This document shows positions 33,124-40,750 of a stretch of 64,000 nucleotides of DNA, in pieces. Position 1 is the first letter of the stretch; the number at the start of each line of letters is the position of its first letter. Source of the stretch: Paenibacillus silvae (GTDB taxonomy: Bacteria; Bacillota; Bacilli; Paenibacillales; Paenibacillaceae); contig NZ_BMFU01000001.1 of assembly GCF_014639235.1 (NCBI RefSeq), forward strand, positions 248,001-312,000, in the 5' to 3' direction. Below the pieces are notes generated by a model. That model did no database searches. It was not told the DNA's origin and worked only from the letters and a program-made list of their open reading frames with translations. The translations under genes were made by a program, and so were the position numbers.

Positions 33124-33189
33124 AATTTGTCACACATTTTTAAGGTTGAATTGTAAGCGTTGTTAAAAAACTGTTGGAAATTTGTCACA
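33124..33189. repeat. Two 11-bp direct repeats upstream of the qcr promoter
   Basis: AATTTGTCACA occurs at 33124-33134 and 33179-33189, 55 bp apart; the first copy touches the -35 of the qcrA promoter. Position suggests binding sites for a regulator of respiration, which I cannot identify. Confidence 0.5.
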
Positions 33190-33204
33190 TTTGACATCAA
33201 AACG

Positions 33205-33627
33205 TCACTTTTTCCATAGTTCGCGAACACATTCCCCTACATGTCGAGGGATGAACTCGTTTTCCATTTGTTGAAGAAGGTCCCGTTGGCTCAATAACAA
33301 ATCTGCATCAGGAATATCCATGTTCACAAAAGATCCATCTGCTGACATTATGACCACATATTTGAATCCAGAAGCTTTCAGTTCAGACGACAAGGTATTT
33401 AATGTCATTGACATTTCTGCGCTTATGTAATGATAGGCCGGATATGTCATAATTCTTCCTTTGAACGGAATCTCTACGGTGTCTAAAAAATCTCTCAGCC
33501 TCTCCAATGCTTCAGTCGCTTCGACTGGTGATTGTTGACCGCTCATAGCCGTGAACGGAACAAGGCATGTATCCAGATAGAGCTGCAGTTCGGCCCAGCT
33601 ATCCTGATTCATCTCACTGAATTTCAA
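33205..33627 (-). CDS. DUF2487 (YpiF-like) protein
   Basis: A soluble ~140-residue protein of unknown function, recognised as YpiF/DUF2487 by the pattern EIPFKGRIMTYPAYHY and the central LNTLSSELKASGFKYVVIMSAD. ypiF lies just upstream of qcrA in B. subtilis too. I chose the TTG at 33627 (K-F-S-E-M follows), which has AAGGGG upstream; the frame opens at 33678 but the extra codons overlap the ribosome site. Confidence 0.78.
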   Translation of the reverse strand: MKFSEMNQDSWAELQLYLDTCLVPFTAMSGQQSPVEATEALERLRDFLDTVEIPFKGRIMTYPAYHYISAEMSMTLNTLSSELKASGFKYVVIMSADGSFVNMDIPDADLLLSQRDLLQQMENEFIPRHVGECVRELWKK

Positions 33628-33789
33628 TTCCCTATATCCCCTTCCTATCCATTTTATTCCCATATTATATATTAGCATATGTTATAAAGCCAGATATTCA
33701 TTTTTTTAGCATGCACATTAAAAAAGGAATGCGCGGTGCGCATTCCTCTAAGTTCAGCATTCACTCTATGTGTACCATTCACGGATCTC

Positions 33790-33969
33790 TTAATTGATCG
33801 TCCTCAGTTCATCCGTCAGACTCCGGAAAGCTACTTCGTCTCCGGTAGCCAACGCTTTGTCGATTTCCAAATAAAGCTTCTCGCTGCGCTGTTTGCGAAG
33901 CGCCTCGTCCCAGACCATCTCAGCCGCCAGCCCCAACATGACTTCATACGTAACTTTCATTTTATCCAA
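33790..33969 (-). CDS. Stand-alone IDEAL-domain small protein
   Basis: A 59-residue protein whose C-terminal half is an IDEAL domain: EKLYLEIDKALATGDEVAFR followed by SLTDELRTIN. IDEAL domains occur at the C-terminus of YpiB and in competence/ComK-related proteins; function here unknown. The start is TTG at 33969, 8 nt after a perfect GGAGGT; the internal ATG at 33960 is 17 nt away and less likely. In B. subtilis ypiB, carrying the same domain, neighbours ypiF, so this may be its shortened counterpart. Confidence 0.8.
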   Translation of the reverse strand: MDKMKVTYEVMLGLAAEMVWDEALRKQRSEKLYLEIDKALATGDEVAFRSLTDELRTIN

Positions 33970-33992
33970 TAGGATGCACCTCCAAAACGGAT

Positions 33993-34499
33993 TTAAGAGC
34001 TCCTATATTCTCTTCCTTTGATCACATAACCAAGTGTAGTTCTCGACATTCGCTGCAGATCAGCTTCAGTCAATTCTCGAATCACTTTGGCGGGTGTGCC
34101 CAAAGCGAGAGTATAGGGCGGAATTTTACTATTTTCAGTAACCACAGAGCCGGCGCCGATTAGTGAAAATTCACCGATTTCAGCCCCATTCAGCAGAATG
34201 GCTCCCATGCCGATCAATGATCCTGTGCCAATGCTGCAGCCATGAATGATTGCAGCATGCCCTACGGAAACATCGTCTCCGAGCACCAAGGGCTGATTGG
34301 TATTAACATGTCCAACAGTGTTATCTTGGATATTACAGCGCTTTCCAATCATGATGGGTGCCAAATCAGCCCGCAGAACTGCATTGAACCATACAGAAGA
34401 ATCTTCTCCCATAGTGACATCACCAATCAGTTTCGAGCCTTCAGCCATGTATATTGTAGGATGTAGCTGTGGTTTTTTACCTTGATAAGAAATTATCAT
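33993..34499 (-). CDS. Gamma-carbonic-anhydrase-like hexapeptide-repeat protein
   Basis: Left-handed beta-helix protein of the gamma carbonic anhydrase/YrdA family. Hexapeptide repeats run from about residue 20 to 150, with metal-ligand histidines in TVGHVN and VGHAAIIHGC. Whether it hydrates CO2 is unknown for these proteins. It has 168 residues from ATG 34499, chosen by AAGGAG 8 nt upstream. That Shine-Dalgarno is inside a perfect 8-bp hairpin, so translation may be controlled. Confidence 0.88.
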   Translation of the reverse strand: MIISYQGKKPQLHPTIYMAEGSKLIGDVTMGEDSSVWFNAVLRADLAPIMIGKRCNIQDNTVGHVNTNQPLVLGDDVSVGHAAIIHGCSIGTGSLIGMGAILLNGAEIGEFSLIGAGSVVTENSKIPPYTLALGTPAKVIRELTEADLQRMSRTTLGYVIKGREYRSS

Positions 34500-34503
34500 T
34501 CGT

Positions 34504-34527
34504 ATCACTCCTTAATTTGGGAGTGAT
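34504..34527 (-). promoter_or_regulatory. Hairpin that hides the ribosome-binding site of the gamma-CA-like gene
   Basis: On the minus strand ATCACTCC and GGAGTGAT pair perfectly around an 8-nt loop, and the second arm and loop end contain the AAGGAG ribosome site. No T-run follows, so it is not a standard terminator. Confidence 0.5.
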
Positions 34528-34543
34528 TTTAACAACTTGTCCC

Positions 34544-35662
34544 TCACTTGTCAAACAGAATCGGCTTGACATCTCCCGAGATGGAGCGGCAGGAAGCTGC
34601 AAGTTTCGAACCCCAGGCTGTCATCTGCACCGTTCTTCCTTGCTCATGCTCACCTGCACGAACCAAACCGAGATGTAACATCATCTTGATGACTCGCTTG
34701 TCATAGATATCTTCTGCTGTATCGTAGTAGAAGGGCTGAATGAACGGTCCAATTTGCTGAAAGAGAGATTCGGTTGTAGACCAATCAGCAGCACACTCCC
34801 CCGTCCAATACACAATTGACGACAAGTTTGGAACAGCGCCTTTATAAAGTCTTAACCAAAACCGAAAAAGCTGCATCATTTCGGCCGCTTTATCCGCATT
34901 CAGCTTTTCTTCTCCCGCTGCTGTCATCCTCAGAACCCCCTGTTCTTCCCGAATGAGCCGGTGATGAAATGCGTAATCATACACCAGCGCAAAGCGGTCA
35001 GGATAGTCCTTGAACGAGCGGCCATATCCGAATCGCCAGCCGCCTTTGCCAACCAGTTCTTCGGGGATATGCAAATGCTCCATCACTTGCTGCTGTGAAC
35101 GGCGGTACATCATGCCTTCTGCATTGACTGCGATCTCATGCTGCTGCACAAATCTCAGAAAGAGCTTCAGGTCCTCGGCCATCAGGTGATATTCTTCACG
35201 ATACATGGCTGGCTCGGATGTTTTGGTGATGCCTGCTCGTAAATGTGCTGATAACACATCTCTAAACCTTAACTTCAAATCTTGAGGCACTTGATAGAGG
35301 TATCTTGTCTGCTGCGTTGTACCACTGAACAACCAACCGCTTTTCGTAAAACGAATGATCAGATCACGCGGACTCGCACCAGCTTCACTCTCCTTCTTGT
35401 CCATAGATTGACGGGCTATGGCGATGAGCTCTTCCATGCCATAATACTGGCGGGGATCAAATAACAGGTTATTCAAAAACCGTTGGTCTGCCTGAGTTAG
35501 CTGCCGTACCTGGTTCTCAAAGAAAGGTTTGCTGCCCAATGTAGTGAGAATGCTCTGGATGAGTTCATGTTTGGAATTGGGCTTACATTCACATTGATAG
35601 TAATCTGCTATTCGATTTAACTGGCCAATATCAGCAAAAGTCAGCATATCTGCTAGATTCAT
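34544..35662 (-). CDS. Protein of unknown function (372 residues)
   Basis: I do not recognise it with confidence. It is soluble, mostly helical and rich in charged residues, with no membrane segment. The N-terminus (LADMLTFADIGQLNRIADYY, then KHELIQSILTTL) resembles a SAP-like or DNA-end recognition helix pair, followed by several winged-helix-like stretches (EELIAIARQS, VMEHLHIPEELV, RMTAAGEEKL). This suggests a DNA-associated protein, as in helicase-associated N-terminal domains, but no helicase motif is present. The start is taken as ATG 35662; a GTG at 35686 lacks a ribosome site. Confidence 0.65.
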   Translation of the reverse strand: MNLADMLTFADIGQLNRIADYYQCECKPNSKHELIQSILTTLGSKPFFENQVRQLTQADQRFLNNLLFDPRQYYGMEELIAIARQSMDKKESEAGASPRDLIIRFTKSGWLFSGTTQQTRYLYQVPQDLKLRFRDVLSAHLRAGITKTSEPAMYREEYHLMAEDLKLFLRFVQQHEIAVNAEGMMYRRSQQQVMEHLHIPEELVGKGGWRFGYGRSFKDYPDRFALVYDYAFHHRLIREEQGVLRMTAAGEEKLNADKAAEMMQLFRFWLRLYKGAVPNLSSIVYWTGECAADWSTTESLFQQIGPFIQPFYYDTAEDIYDKRVIKMMLHLGLVRAGEHEQGRTVQMTAWGSKLAASCRSISGDVKPILFDK

Positions 35663-35872
35663 GGGTCCATCGCCTCGCCCCTTCACTGCTTACGGCTGCT
35701 GATTAAAGCCTGTAGCAGTGTGGTTTTGTAAACATCGTTGACGGATTCTCCACAATCTAAACCTCTTTTAGCGATTTTTTTTGATTTATCTCATTCTATG
35801 CCTGAGCCTGGTCAATCAGAAGAAAAGAAGAGTTATTGCATTGTTTATGGCTCTTACTCTTGGAAACATCGT

Positions 35873-35909
35873 ATAAAAAAACAACCTGAGTTTTATCACT
35901 CAGATTGTT
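35873..35909 (-). terminator. Intrinsic terminator overlapping the end of the histidine-phosphatase gene
   Basis: AACAACCTGAGT (35880-35891) pairs with ACTCAGATTGTT (35898-35909) with one G-T pair, followed by seven T on the minus strand. The gene's TGA stop is inside the loop/stem. Confidence 0.85.
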
Positions 35910-36495
35910 TGGCAGAGTCCATAGACAAATGTTTTGTGCAATTATATAAGATTGGAATCCATTCATCAGCCTGCTGCTCCAGAATGGTCAGCGACAGATT
36001 ACCGATTCGTTCCGTGTACTTGTCTTGGAATAACGCAGTTAACAGATTGGCAAGGAGTGCACCATGCGTTACAATAAGCACATTTTCTTGCCTGTGTGAA
36101 GACCATAAATCCTGCAAAAAAGCCATCGCACGTGCCTGAATATCCGTGATATGCTCCTGCCCTAAATCAAGCGTGTCCCAGGACTTCCCGAAGCGTGTAA
36201 CTCTTTCCTCCGATGTAAGGCCTTCGATCTGACCGAAGCCTCTTTCCTTCAAGCGTGCATCTGGTTCAAGCATGGGTACCTGAAGCAGCCTCGACAGGAT
36301 CTCACCTGTCTCCTGAGCCCGTGATAAACCACTTGTAACAATATAATCCCAGTGGTAGTTTTCGGACTGCAGACGTCTCCCCAGACGCTCTGCTTGCTTG
36401 CGACCTTCCTCATTTAAAGGAATATCCGTCTGACCTTGTATCCGTCCGGCAGCATTCCAATCTGTGAGACCATGACGAACAAGTCCGATCCGCAC
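35896..36495 (-). CDS. Histidine phosphatase family protein (phosphoglycerate-mutase-like)
   Basis: Cofactor-independent name aside, this is a His-phosphatase-superfamily enzyme with the phospho-His motif LVRHGLTDWN at residues 5-14, TSGLSRAQETGEIL and the second histidine in LIVTHGALLANLL. It has 199 residues. Substrate cannot be assigned; family members include alpha-ribazole phosphatase and broad-range phosphatases. It stands downstream of the sigma/anti-sigma pair in the same direction. Confidence 0.88.
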   Translation of the reverse strand: MRIGLVRHGLTDWNAAGRIQGQTDIPLNEEGRKQAERLGRRLQSENYHWDYIVTSGLSRAQETGEILSRLLQVPMLEPDARLKERGFGQIEGLTSEERVTRFGKSWDTLDLGQEHITDIQARAMAFLQDLWSSHRQENVLIVTHGALLANLLTALFQDKYTERIGNLSLTILEQQADEWIPILYNCTKHLSMDSAKQSE

Positions 36496-36540
36496 GTATA
36501 TCCCTCATTTCTTCACACGGCAAACGTTAGGCTGAAATAC

Positions 36541-37176
36541 CTATGCACGCACACCCTGTTTACGTTTATTCGTTGAACGATGCATGCGGCCAAGTGAATA
36601 CAAAGCCATGCCGATAGCAAGCAATGACAGTCCCATCCAATACTCTGGATAAGTAGGAGCCATACTTACGACAAAGGGCTCGATGATGCTGCCCTTATCT
36701 GCTTGTGGAATGTTGTACTGGTACATTTCTGAAGAAGACGAGGTACTTCCAGCAACTGCTGTCTCAAGTATGCCCGTTGTTACAACATTTGATTTCTCAG
36801 CCTCTGACACGTCTGGCTTGAACATAGCCATGTACAGAAAGCTGCATAGAAAAATAGCCAGGAACGCCGCGATCCAGAGCGACATATGTTTACGGATCGC
36901 TGCAGAGAAACGATTAACCTTTGCCTCTTCCGGCAATAGCCATGGAGACTCCGCGTATATCCGGTCCATAACGTTACGGTTGACTCTCTCTGCCTGTTGT
37001 TCGGTCACTGGAACAGGGATGCTGTGCAGCAGCATCTGGGCTTCCTCCCAGACTTCAAACTGCGCCGAGCACTCTTCACAACCAGCGAGATGTGCATGAA
37101 ATGCAATTCGCTGTGGATGAGATTCCGGCAAATCCCAGACCAGTGCAAACAGTTCCTGGGCCTCATTGCAATTCAT
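36541..37176 (-). CDS. Zinc-finger anti-sigma factor
   Basis: Membrane-bound regulator expected to sequester the sigma factor encoded just upstream. The N-terminal ZAS motif HAHLAGCEEC (H-x3-C-x2-C) is intact, a membrane helix lies near residues 93-114 (MSLWIAAFLAIFLCSFLYMA) and a second hydrophobic segment lies close to the C-terminus (YWMGLSLLAIGMALYSLG). It has 211 residues. Its start overlaps the sigma gene by 4 nt (ATGA). Confidence 0.85.
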   Translation of the reverse strand: MNCNEAQELFALVWDLPESHPQRIAFHAHLAGCEECSAQFEVWEEAQMLLHSIPVPVTEQQAERVNRNVMDRIYAESPWLLPEEAKVNRFSAAIRKHMSLWIAAFLAIFLCSFLYMAMFKPDVSEAEKSNVVTTGILETAVAGSTSSSSEMYQYNIPQADKGSIIEPFVVSMAPTYPEYWMGLSLLAIGMALYSLGRMHRSTNKRKQGVRA

Positions 37177-37766
37177 CGGTTCTTCATCCCTTCATATGGC
37201 TCGTACATCGGTTCGAAGAAATAAGGTTCCAACTGCGTTTTGACACTTGATCTTGCTCTGAAAAGGAGCGATTTCACAGAACTAACGCTCTGCCCCAGAA
37301 TTCCTGCAATCTCTTGGTAATCAAGCTGATCATACTCACGAAGAATGATTGCAGAGCGCTGCTTTTCCGGAAGATTGTTAATCGCGTCTCGAACCAGCAT
37401 CACCCGCTCGCTGCGTAGTACAGCATGCTCTGGAGCATTCTCCTGAGGAGCCACAGGCACGACACCGCTCTCTTCAAGCGGAACATTGCCGCTGCGCTGT
37501 TTGCGAAGCTCACTCAGTACCGTATTTCTGGCAATGGTATATAACCAGGTGGAGAATGAAGCATCCACCTCACGGAACGAGTGTAAACTGCGGAACGCCT
37601 TATAGAATGTCTCAGAACAGAGATCTTCTGCAAGCAACTCCATATTGGAACTTTTCAACATATGATATACGAAAGCCAGTATTTTACGCTGATAACGACT
37701 CATCAGCTCGGAATATAACTCCACGTTACCTTCCTTGATCTCTCGAATCAACTGGGAATCCGTCAT
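37173..37766 (-). CDS. ECF RNA polymerase sigma factor
   Basis: Sigma-70 family, ECF group. Region 2 reads ELMSRYQRKILAFVYHMLK and DLCSETFYKAF, and region 4 reads LPEKQRSAIILREYDQLDYQ and SVSSVKSLLFRAR. The start is ATG 37766 with GGAGGGG 10 nt upstream; the frame extends to 37823. It is coupled to a zinc-finger anti-sigma gene. A SigX-like promoter (TGTAAC, 17 nt, CGTC) lies 340 nt upstream, suggesting self-regulation. Confidence 0.92.
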   Translation of the reverse strand: MTDSQLIREIKEGNVELYSELMSRYQRKILAFVYHMLKSSNMELLAEDLCSETFYKAFRSLHSFREVDASFSTWLYTIARNTVLSELRKQRSGNVPLEESGVVPVAPQENAPEHAVLRSERVMLVRDAINNLPEKQRSAIILREYDQLDYQEIAGILGQSVSSVKSLLFRARSSVKTQLEPYFFEPMYEPYEGMKNR

Positions 37767-37840
37767 TTGAGTGCGACCCCTCCTCGCCCATCCATGTGCT
37801 TCTCCCCGTTCGACTCTATCCATGTATTACCGAACAGGCG

Positions 37841-37865
37841 TAAAAAAGTTGCGGTTTTCACCGCA
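37841..37865 (-). terminator. Terminator-like hairpin in the leader of the second ECF sigma operon
   Basis: TGCGGT (37850-37855) pairs with ACCGCA (37860-37865), and on the minus strand ACTTTTTT follows. It lies 75 nt before the sigma start codon and after the predicted ECF promoter, so it may act as an attenuator. Confidence 0.5.
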
Positions 37866-38107
37866 TAAAAAAAGCGTCCAGCGCCATTCCAGGCCCTTCC
37901 GCCAAATTCCCCTATGTAATGGCAATTTCCCCAACGTTTCTACATAACAGTAACATTGTACAACGGTCTGCATCATCCTGGCAAATCCATTGGTATCCAC
38001 TAGAGCCCGACTTGACATACATATGCCGTCAATTTCATTGTCATGCTTCCTTTTATCGCTCTATGGAAAGCCTCGTATTATCGTTATAAAAAGCCTCGCA
38101 AAGTATA
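37866..38107. other. Gene-free leader region before the second ECF sigma operon
   Basis: This stretch has no supported ORF on either strand. A 63-codon minus frame exists at 37827-38018 but has no ribosome site or family resemblance. The region would be the 5' leader if the SigX-like promoter at 38108-38134 is used. Confidence 0.4.
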
Positions 38108-38134
38108 GACGTCACAACCTCTAAAAAGGTTACA
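38108..38134 (-). promoter_or_regulatory. Candidate ECF (SigX-like) promoter
   Basis: Minus strand TGTAAC (38129-38134), 17-nt spacer, CGTC (38108-38111). This fits the TGTAAC-N16/17-CGWC pattern known for B. subtilis SigX. The first gene downstream is the ECF sigma factor at 37766. Confidence 0.55.
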
Positions 38135-38216
38135 AAAATGAGATAATTTTTTTTATTTATTTTTGTTCGAGTGGCTCGAAAACTCAACATTCGTTAAAGT
38201 TTCTGTTTTTTTAGAC

Positions 38217-38244
38217 AAAAAAAAGACCGCTTACATAAGCGGCC
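38217..38244 (-). terminator. Intrinsic terminator of the candidate small RNA
   Basis: CCGCTT (38227-38232) pairs with AAGCGG (38237-38242) and eight T follow on the minus strand (38217-38224). Confidence 0.85.
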
Positions 38245-38300
38245 ATTGCTCACGTGGAGCAATACAGTTATTGGATAGGAGTGGAGAGAAACCATACTGT
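38217..38300 (-). ncRNA. Candidate 84-nt small RNA
   Basis: A consensus promoter drives an ~84-nt transcript ending in a terminator. Its 5' end can pair TACAGT (38301-38296) with ACTGTA (38268-38263), leaving in the loop a pyrimidine stretch (38273-38291) with two CTCC blocks that could pair with Shine-Dalgarno sequences. Next is a perfect hairpin ATTGCTC/GAGCAAT (38245-38263), then the terminator stem CCGCTT/AAGCGG with eight T. There is no ribosome site. It could instead be a terminated leader of the distant sigma gene. Confidence 0.6.
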
Positions 38301-38306
38301 ACTTTT

Positions 38307-38335
38307 ATTATATGTATCCGTTTTCATTTTGTCAA
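38307..38335 (-). promoter_or_regulatory. Consensus sigma-A promoter of the candidate small RNA
   Basis: Minus strand TTGACA (38330-38335), 17-nt spacer, TATAAT (38307-38312): all twelve consensus bases match. No protein gene begins within 500 nt downstream. Confidence 0.88.
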
Positions 38336-38448
38336 CACTTTGGACAAATTTATTTGTATAAACTTAGATTAAGAGGAAGAACAGAACAGCTTAGTCTTAT
38401 TTTAAAAAATTCTTATCTCAGCATTACACGTTTAACTCAGCAGTTTCA

Positions 38449-38471
38449 CAAAAAAGAGGGCTCACGCCCTC
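38449..38471 (-). terminator. Intrinsic terminator after tyrA
   Basis: GAGGGC (38456-38461) and GCCCTC (38466-38471) pair around TCAC, followed by six T on the minus strand. It closes the trp-hisC-tyrA operon 10 nt after the tyrA stop. Confidence 0.9.
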
Positions 38472-38480
38472 TCCTCCTTC

Positions 38481-39575
38481 TTACACCCACACCTGATATC
38501 CTAGAGAATCCAGCAGTGTTTTAGCCCGCTCCATGTCCTCTTCCTGACGGAAAGACAAACGCATGATTCCGGGCACATCCACCCGATTCTCAATAATTTC
38601 AAGGTTGCTCAGGTTAATATCATTTGCCCCGAGCTCTGTTGCAATTTTACCAATCATGCCCGGCGCGTCCTGTACATCTGTATACAGATCAAACAGCGGG
38701 GAGATCATGCCCTTGCGACGCTCAGGCAGCACACTGCGGAACTCACGTGCCTGGCGGAATGCCTCTTCAATGCCTTCGCCGTTTTTTTGTTCAAGCATAT
38801 CGGTAAACGACAACATCTGACTGTTCCAGTCCTTCAGCAGTCCCAGCAGCACCTCACGGTTGCTAAGTAAAATATCCCGCCATACAATCGCGTCACTGGA
38901 GGCAATCCGTGTAATATCGCGGAAACCACCCGCTGCCAGCATTTTATACAGTGGGTTGGATTCATTGTATTCACGCACCTGATTTACCAAAGCAACCGCA
39001 ATGACATGAGGCAGATGACTGATGGCCCCCACAATATCATCATGCAGCAGCGGCTCCACCCGGACAATCTGCGCACGTGTATAAGCTAACAGCTCGGATA
39101 ACCGGCTGTACGCCTCCTCAGGCACATGTGCAGACGGTGTCAGTACATAATAAGCATTCTCAAATAAAACAGCAGAGGCCGCGTCTACGCCTGCACGTTC
39201 GGAACCAGCCATCGGATGTCCGCCGATGAAATAGGCATCCGTTAAACGAACATGCTCCGCACAAGCAGCAATGGAAGCTTTGGTGCTGCCAACATCTGTA
39301 ATAATACAGCCTTTTTTGAGCGGCAATCTGGACAATTTTTCAAAATAGAATTCCAGCAGCCCCACAGGCACACACAAAAAAATGAAGTCGGCATCCTGCA
39401 CGGCTTCTTCCAGAGAAAGCGTCGCATCGTCAACGACTCCGCTCGCTATGTACTTTTCTTTTAATTCTTCCAGATGTGCGTAGCCCATCACGGTTAAACC
39501 CGGCTTGCCTTTAAAGCAAAGCGCAAGTGAACCGCCGATGAGCCCTACACCAATCATTGCAATTTTTAATGTCAT
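38481..39575 (-). CDS. tyrA: Prephenate dehydrogenase with C-terminal ACT domain
   Basis: Oxidative decarboxylation of prephenate to 4-hydroxyphenylpyruvate for tyrosine. Rossmann motif IGVGLIGGSLAL is at residues 8-19, the conserved GGHPMAGSERAGVD follows, and the ACT domain spans about 297-364 (DAPGMIGKIATELGANDINL), the likely tyrosine-feedback site. It has 364 residues. It follows hisC by 27 nt. The aroA/EPSP synthase gene that comes next in B. subtilis is not here. Confidence 0.96.
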   Translation of the reverse strand: MTLKIAMIGVGLIGGSLALCFKGKPGLTVMGYAHLEELKEKYIASGVVDDATLSLEEAVQDADFIFLCVPVGLLEFYFEKLSRLPLKKGCIITDVGSTKASIAACAEHVRLTDAYFIGGHPMAGSERAGVDAASAVLFENAYYVLTPSAHVPEEAYSRLSELLAYTRAQIVRVEPLLHDDIVGAISHLPHVIAVALVNQVREYNESNPLYKMLAAGGFRDITRIASSDAIVWRDILLSNREVLLGLLKDWNSQMLSFTDMLEQKNGEGIEEAFRQAREFRSVLPERRKGMISPLFDLYTDVQDAPGMIGKIATELGANDINLSNLEIIENRVDVPGIMRLSFRQEEDMERAKTLLDSLGYQVWV

Positions 39576-39602
39576 GGTTCCTCACTCATTTCATCGCCAG
39601 TA

Positions 39603-40703
39603 TTAAGGGCGTGCTACTGCATTCTCCGCCAGTGTATTCTCCAGCGCTGCTATAAACATACGATTCTGCTCCGCTGTTCCTACAGACACACGAATGTATG
39701 TTGGGTAGACATGAAAGCCAGCGCGGACGATAATACCCTGCTTCAGCAAGGACTGAAACGCTGTGTCAGATGGCATGTTCAGGTCTACGAGAATGAAGTT
39801 GCCATGTGCCGGGAAATACGGCAGACCAAGCCGTGCAAATTCATTTTGCAGCCACTCCCGATCGGTTGCATTATGCTTGGCACACTCTTGTACAAATGCC
39901 TGATCCTGAAGTGCAGCGATTGCCGCAACCTGCCCGAAGCGAGAGGTGTTGAACGGTTCACGCACACGATTGATAAGGTTAATAACCTCAGGACGTGCAA
40001 TGCCATACCCAATACGCAGCGATGCCAAGCCATAGATTTTGGAGAAGGTGCGCAATACAACCAGATTAGGATAACGATCAATCAGCGCAATGCTCTGCGG
40101 ATAGGCTTCATCGGTAACAAATTCATAATAAGCCTCGTCCAGCACAACCATCACATTGGATGGCACTTGGTCCATAAACGTGACAAGCTCCTGTTCGGAA
40201 ACAATGGTTCCGGTCGGGTTGTTCGGATTGCATACCCAGATGGCTTTGGTTTTGTTAGTGATTTGAGCCAGCATTGCCGGCAGATCATGCGTTCCATTTT
40301 TCAAAGGCACCTCAATTGTTACAGCGCCTTCGATGTCCGCATTGCTTTTATATACGGAGAAGGTCTGATCCGCCATAATGGTTTCATCCCCGGGCAGGAA
40401 AAACGCACGTGTGATCAGTGCAATGATCTCATCCGATCCACAGCCAAAAATAAGGTTGCTACGCTCCACCCCCAGATGCTTTGCCAGCACCTCTGTCAGG
40501 TTAGCCGCGCTGCCATCCGGATATATACTCACACTCGCCATTTCCTTCGTAATAGCCTCCAGCACAGCCGGGGAGCTGCCAAAAGGATTCTCATTGGAGG
40601 CCAGCTTGATGACTTGCTCCAGCCCCAGCTCACGTTTCACTTCTTCAATCGGTTTGCCTGGCTTGTACACAGGCAGATTGACAATCTGGGATTTCGGTTT
40701 CAA
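39603..40703 (-). CDS. hisC: Histidinol-phosphate aminotransferase
   Basis: PLP enzyme of histidine synthesis; in Bacillus the same enzyme also transaminates aromatic keto acids, which explains its place in the aromatic operon. It is a fold-type I aminotransferase with NENPFGSSP, the WVCNPNNPTGT motif, DEAYYEF and the PLP lysine in RTFSKIYGLASLRIGYG. It has 366 residues. The start codon is TTG at 40703 with AGGAGG 8 nt upstream. Confidence 0.95.
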   Translation of the reverse strand: MKPKSQIVNLPVYKPGKPIEEVKRELGLEQVIKLASNENPFGSSPAVLEAITKEMASVSIYPDGSAANLTEVLAKHLGVERSNLIFGCGSDEIIALITRAFFLPGDETIMADQTFSVYKSNADIEGAVTIEVPLKNGTHDLPAMLAQITNKTKAIWVCNPNNPTGTIVSEQELVTFMDQVPSNVMVVLDEAYYEFVTDEAYPQSIALIDRYPNLVVLRTFSKIYGLASLRIGYGIARPEVINLINRVREPFNTSRFGQVAAIAALQDQAFVQECAKHNATDREWLQNEFARLGLPYFPAHGNFILVDLNMPSDTAFQSLLKQGIIVRAGFHVYPTYIRVSVGTAEQNRMFIAALENTLAENAVARP

Positions 40704-40750
40704 CTTGACCGCCTCCTGTTGTTCGAATTTAGCGTTCTAACAGAACACCT

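Noticed and set aside
37827..38018. 63-codon minus-strand frame before the second ECF sigma gene
   Set aside because: No Shine-Dalgarno, runs through the hairpin and T-run at 37841-37865, and resembles nothing.
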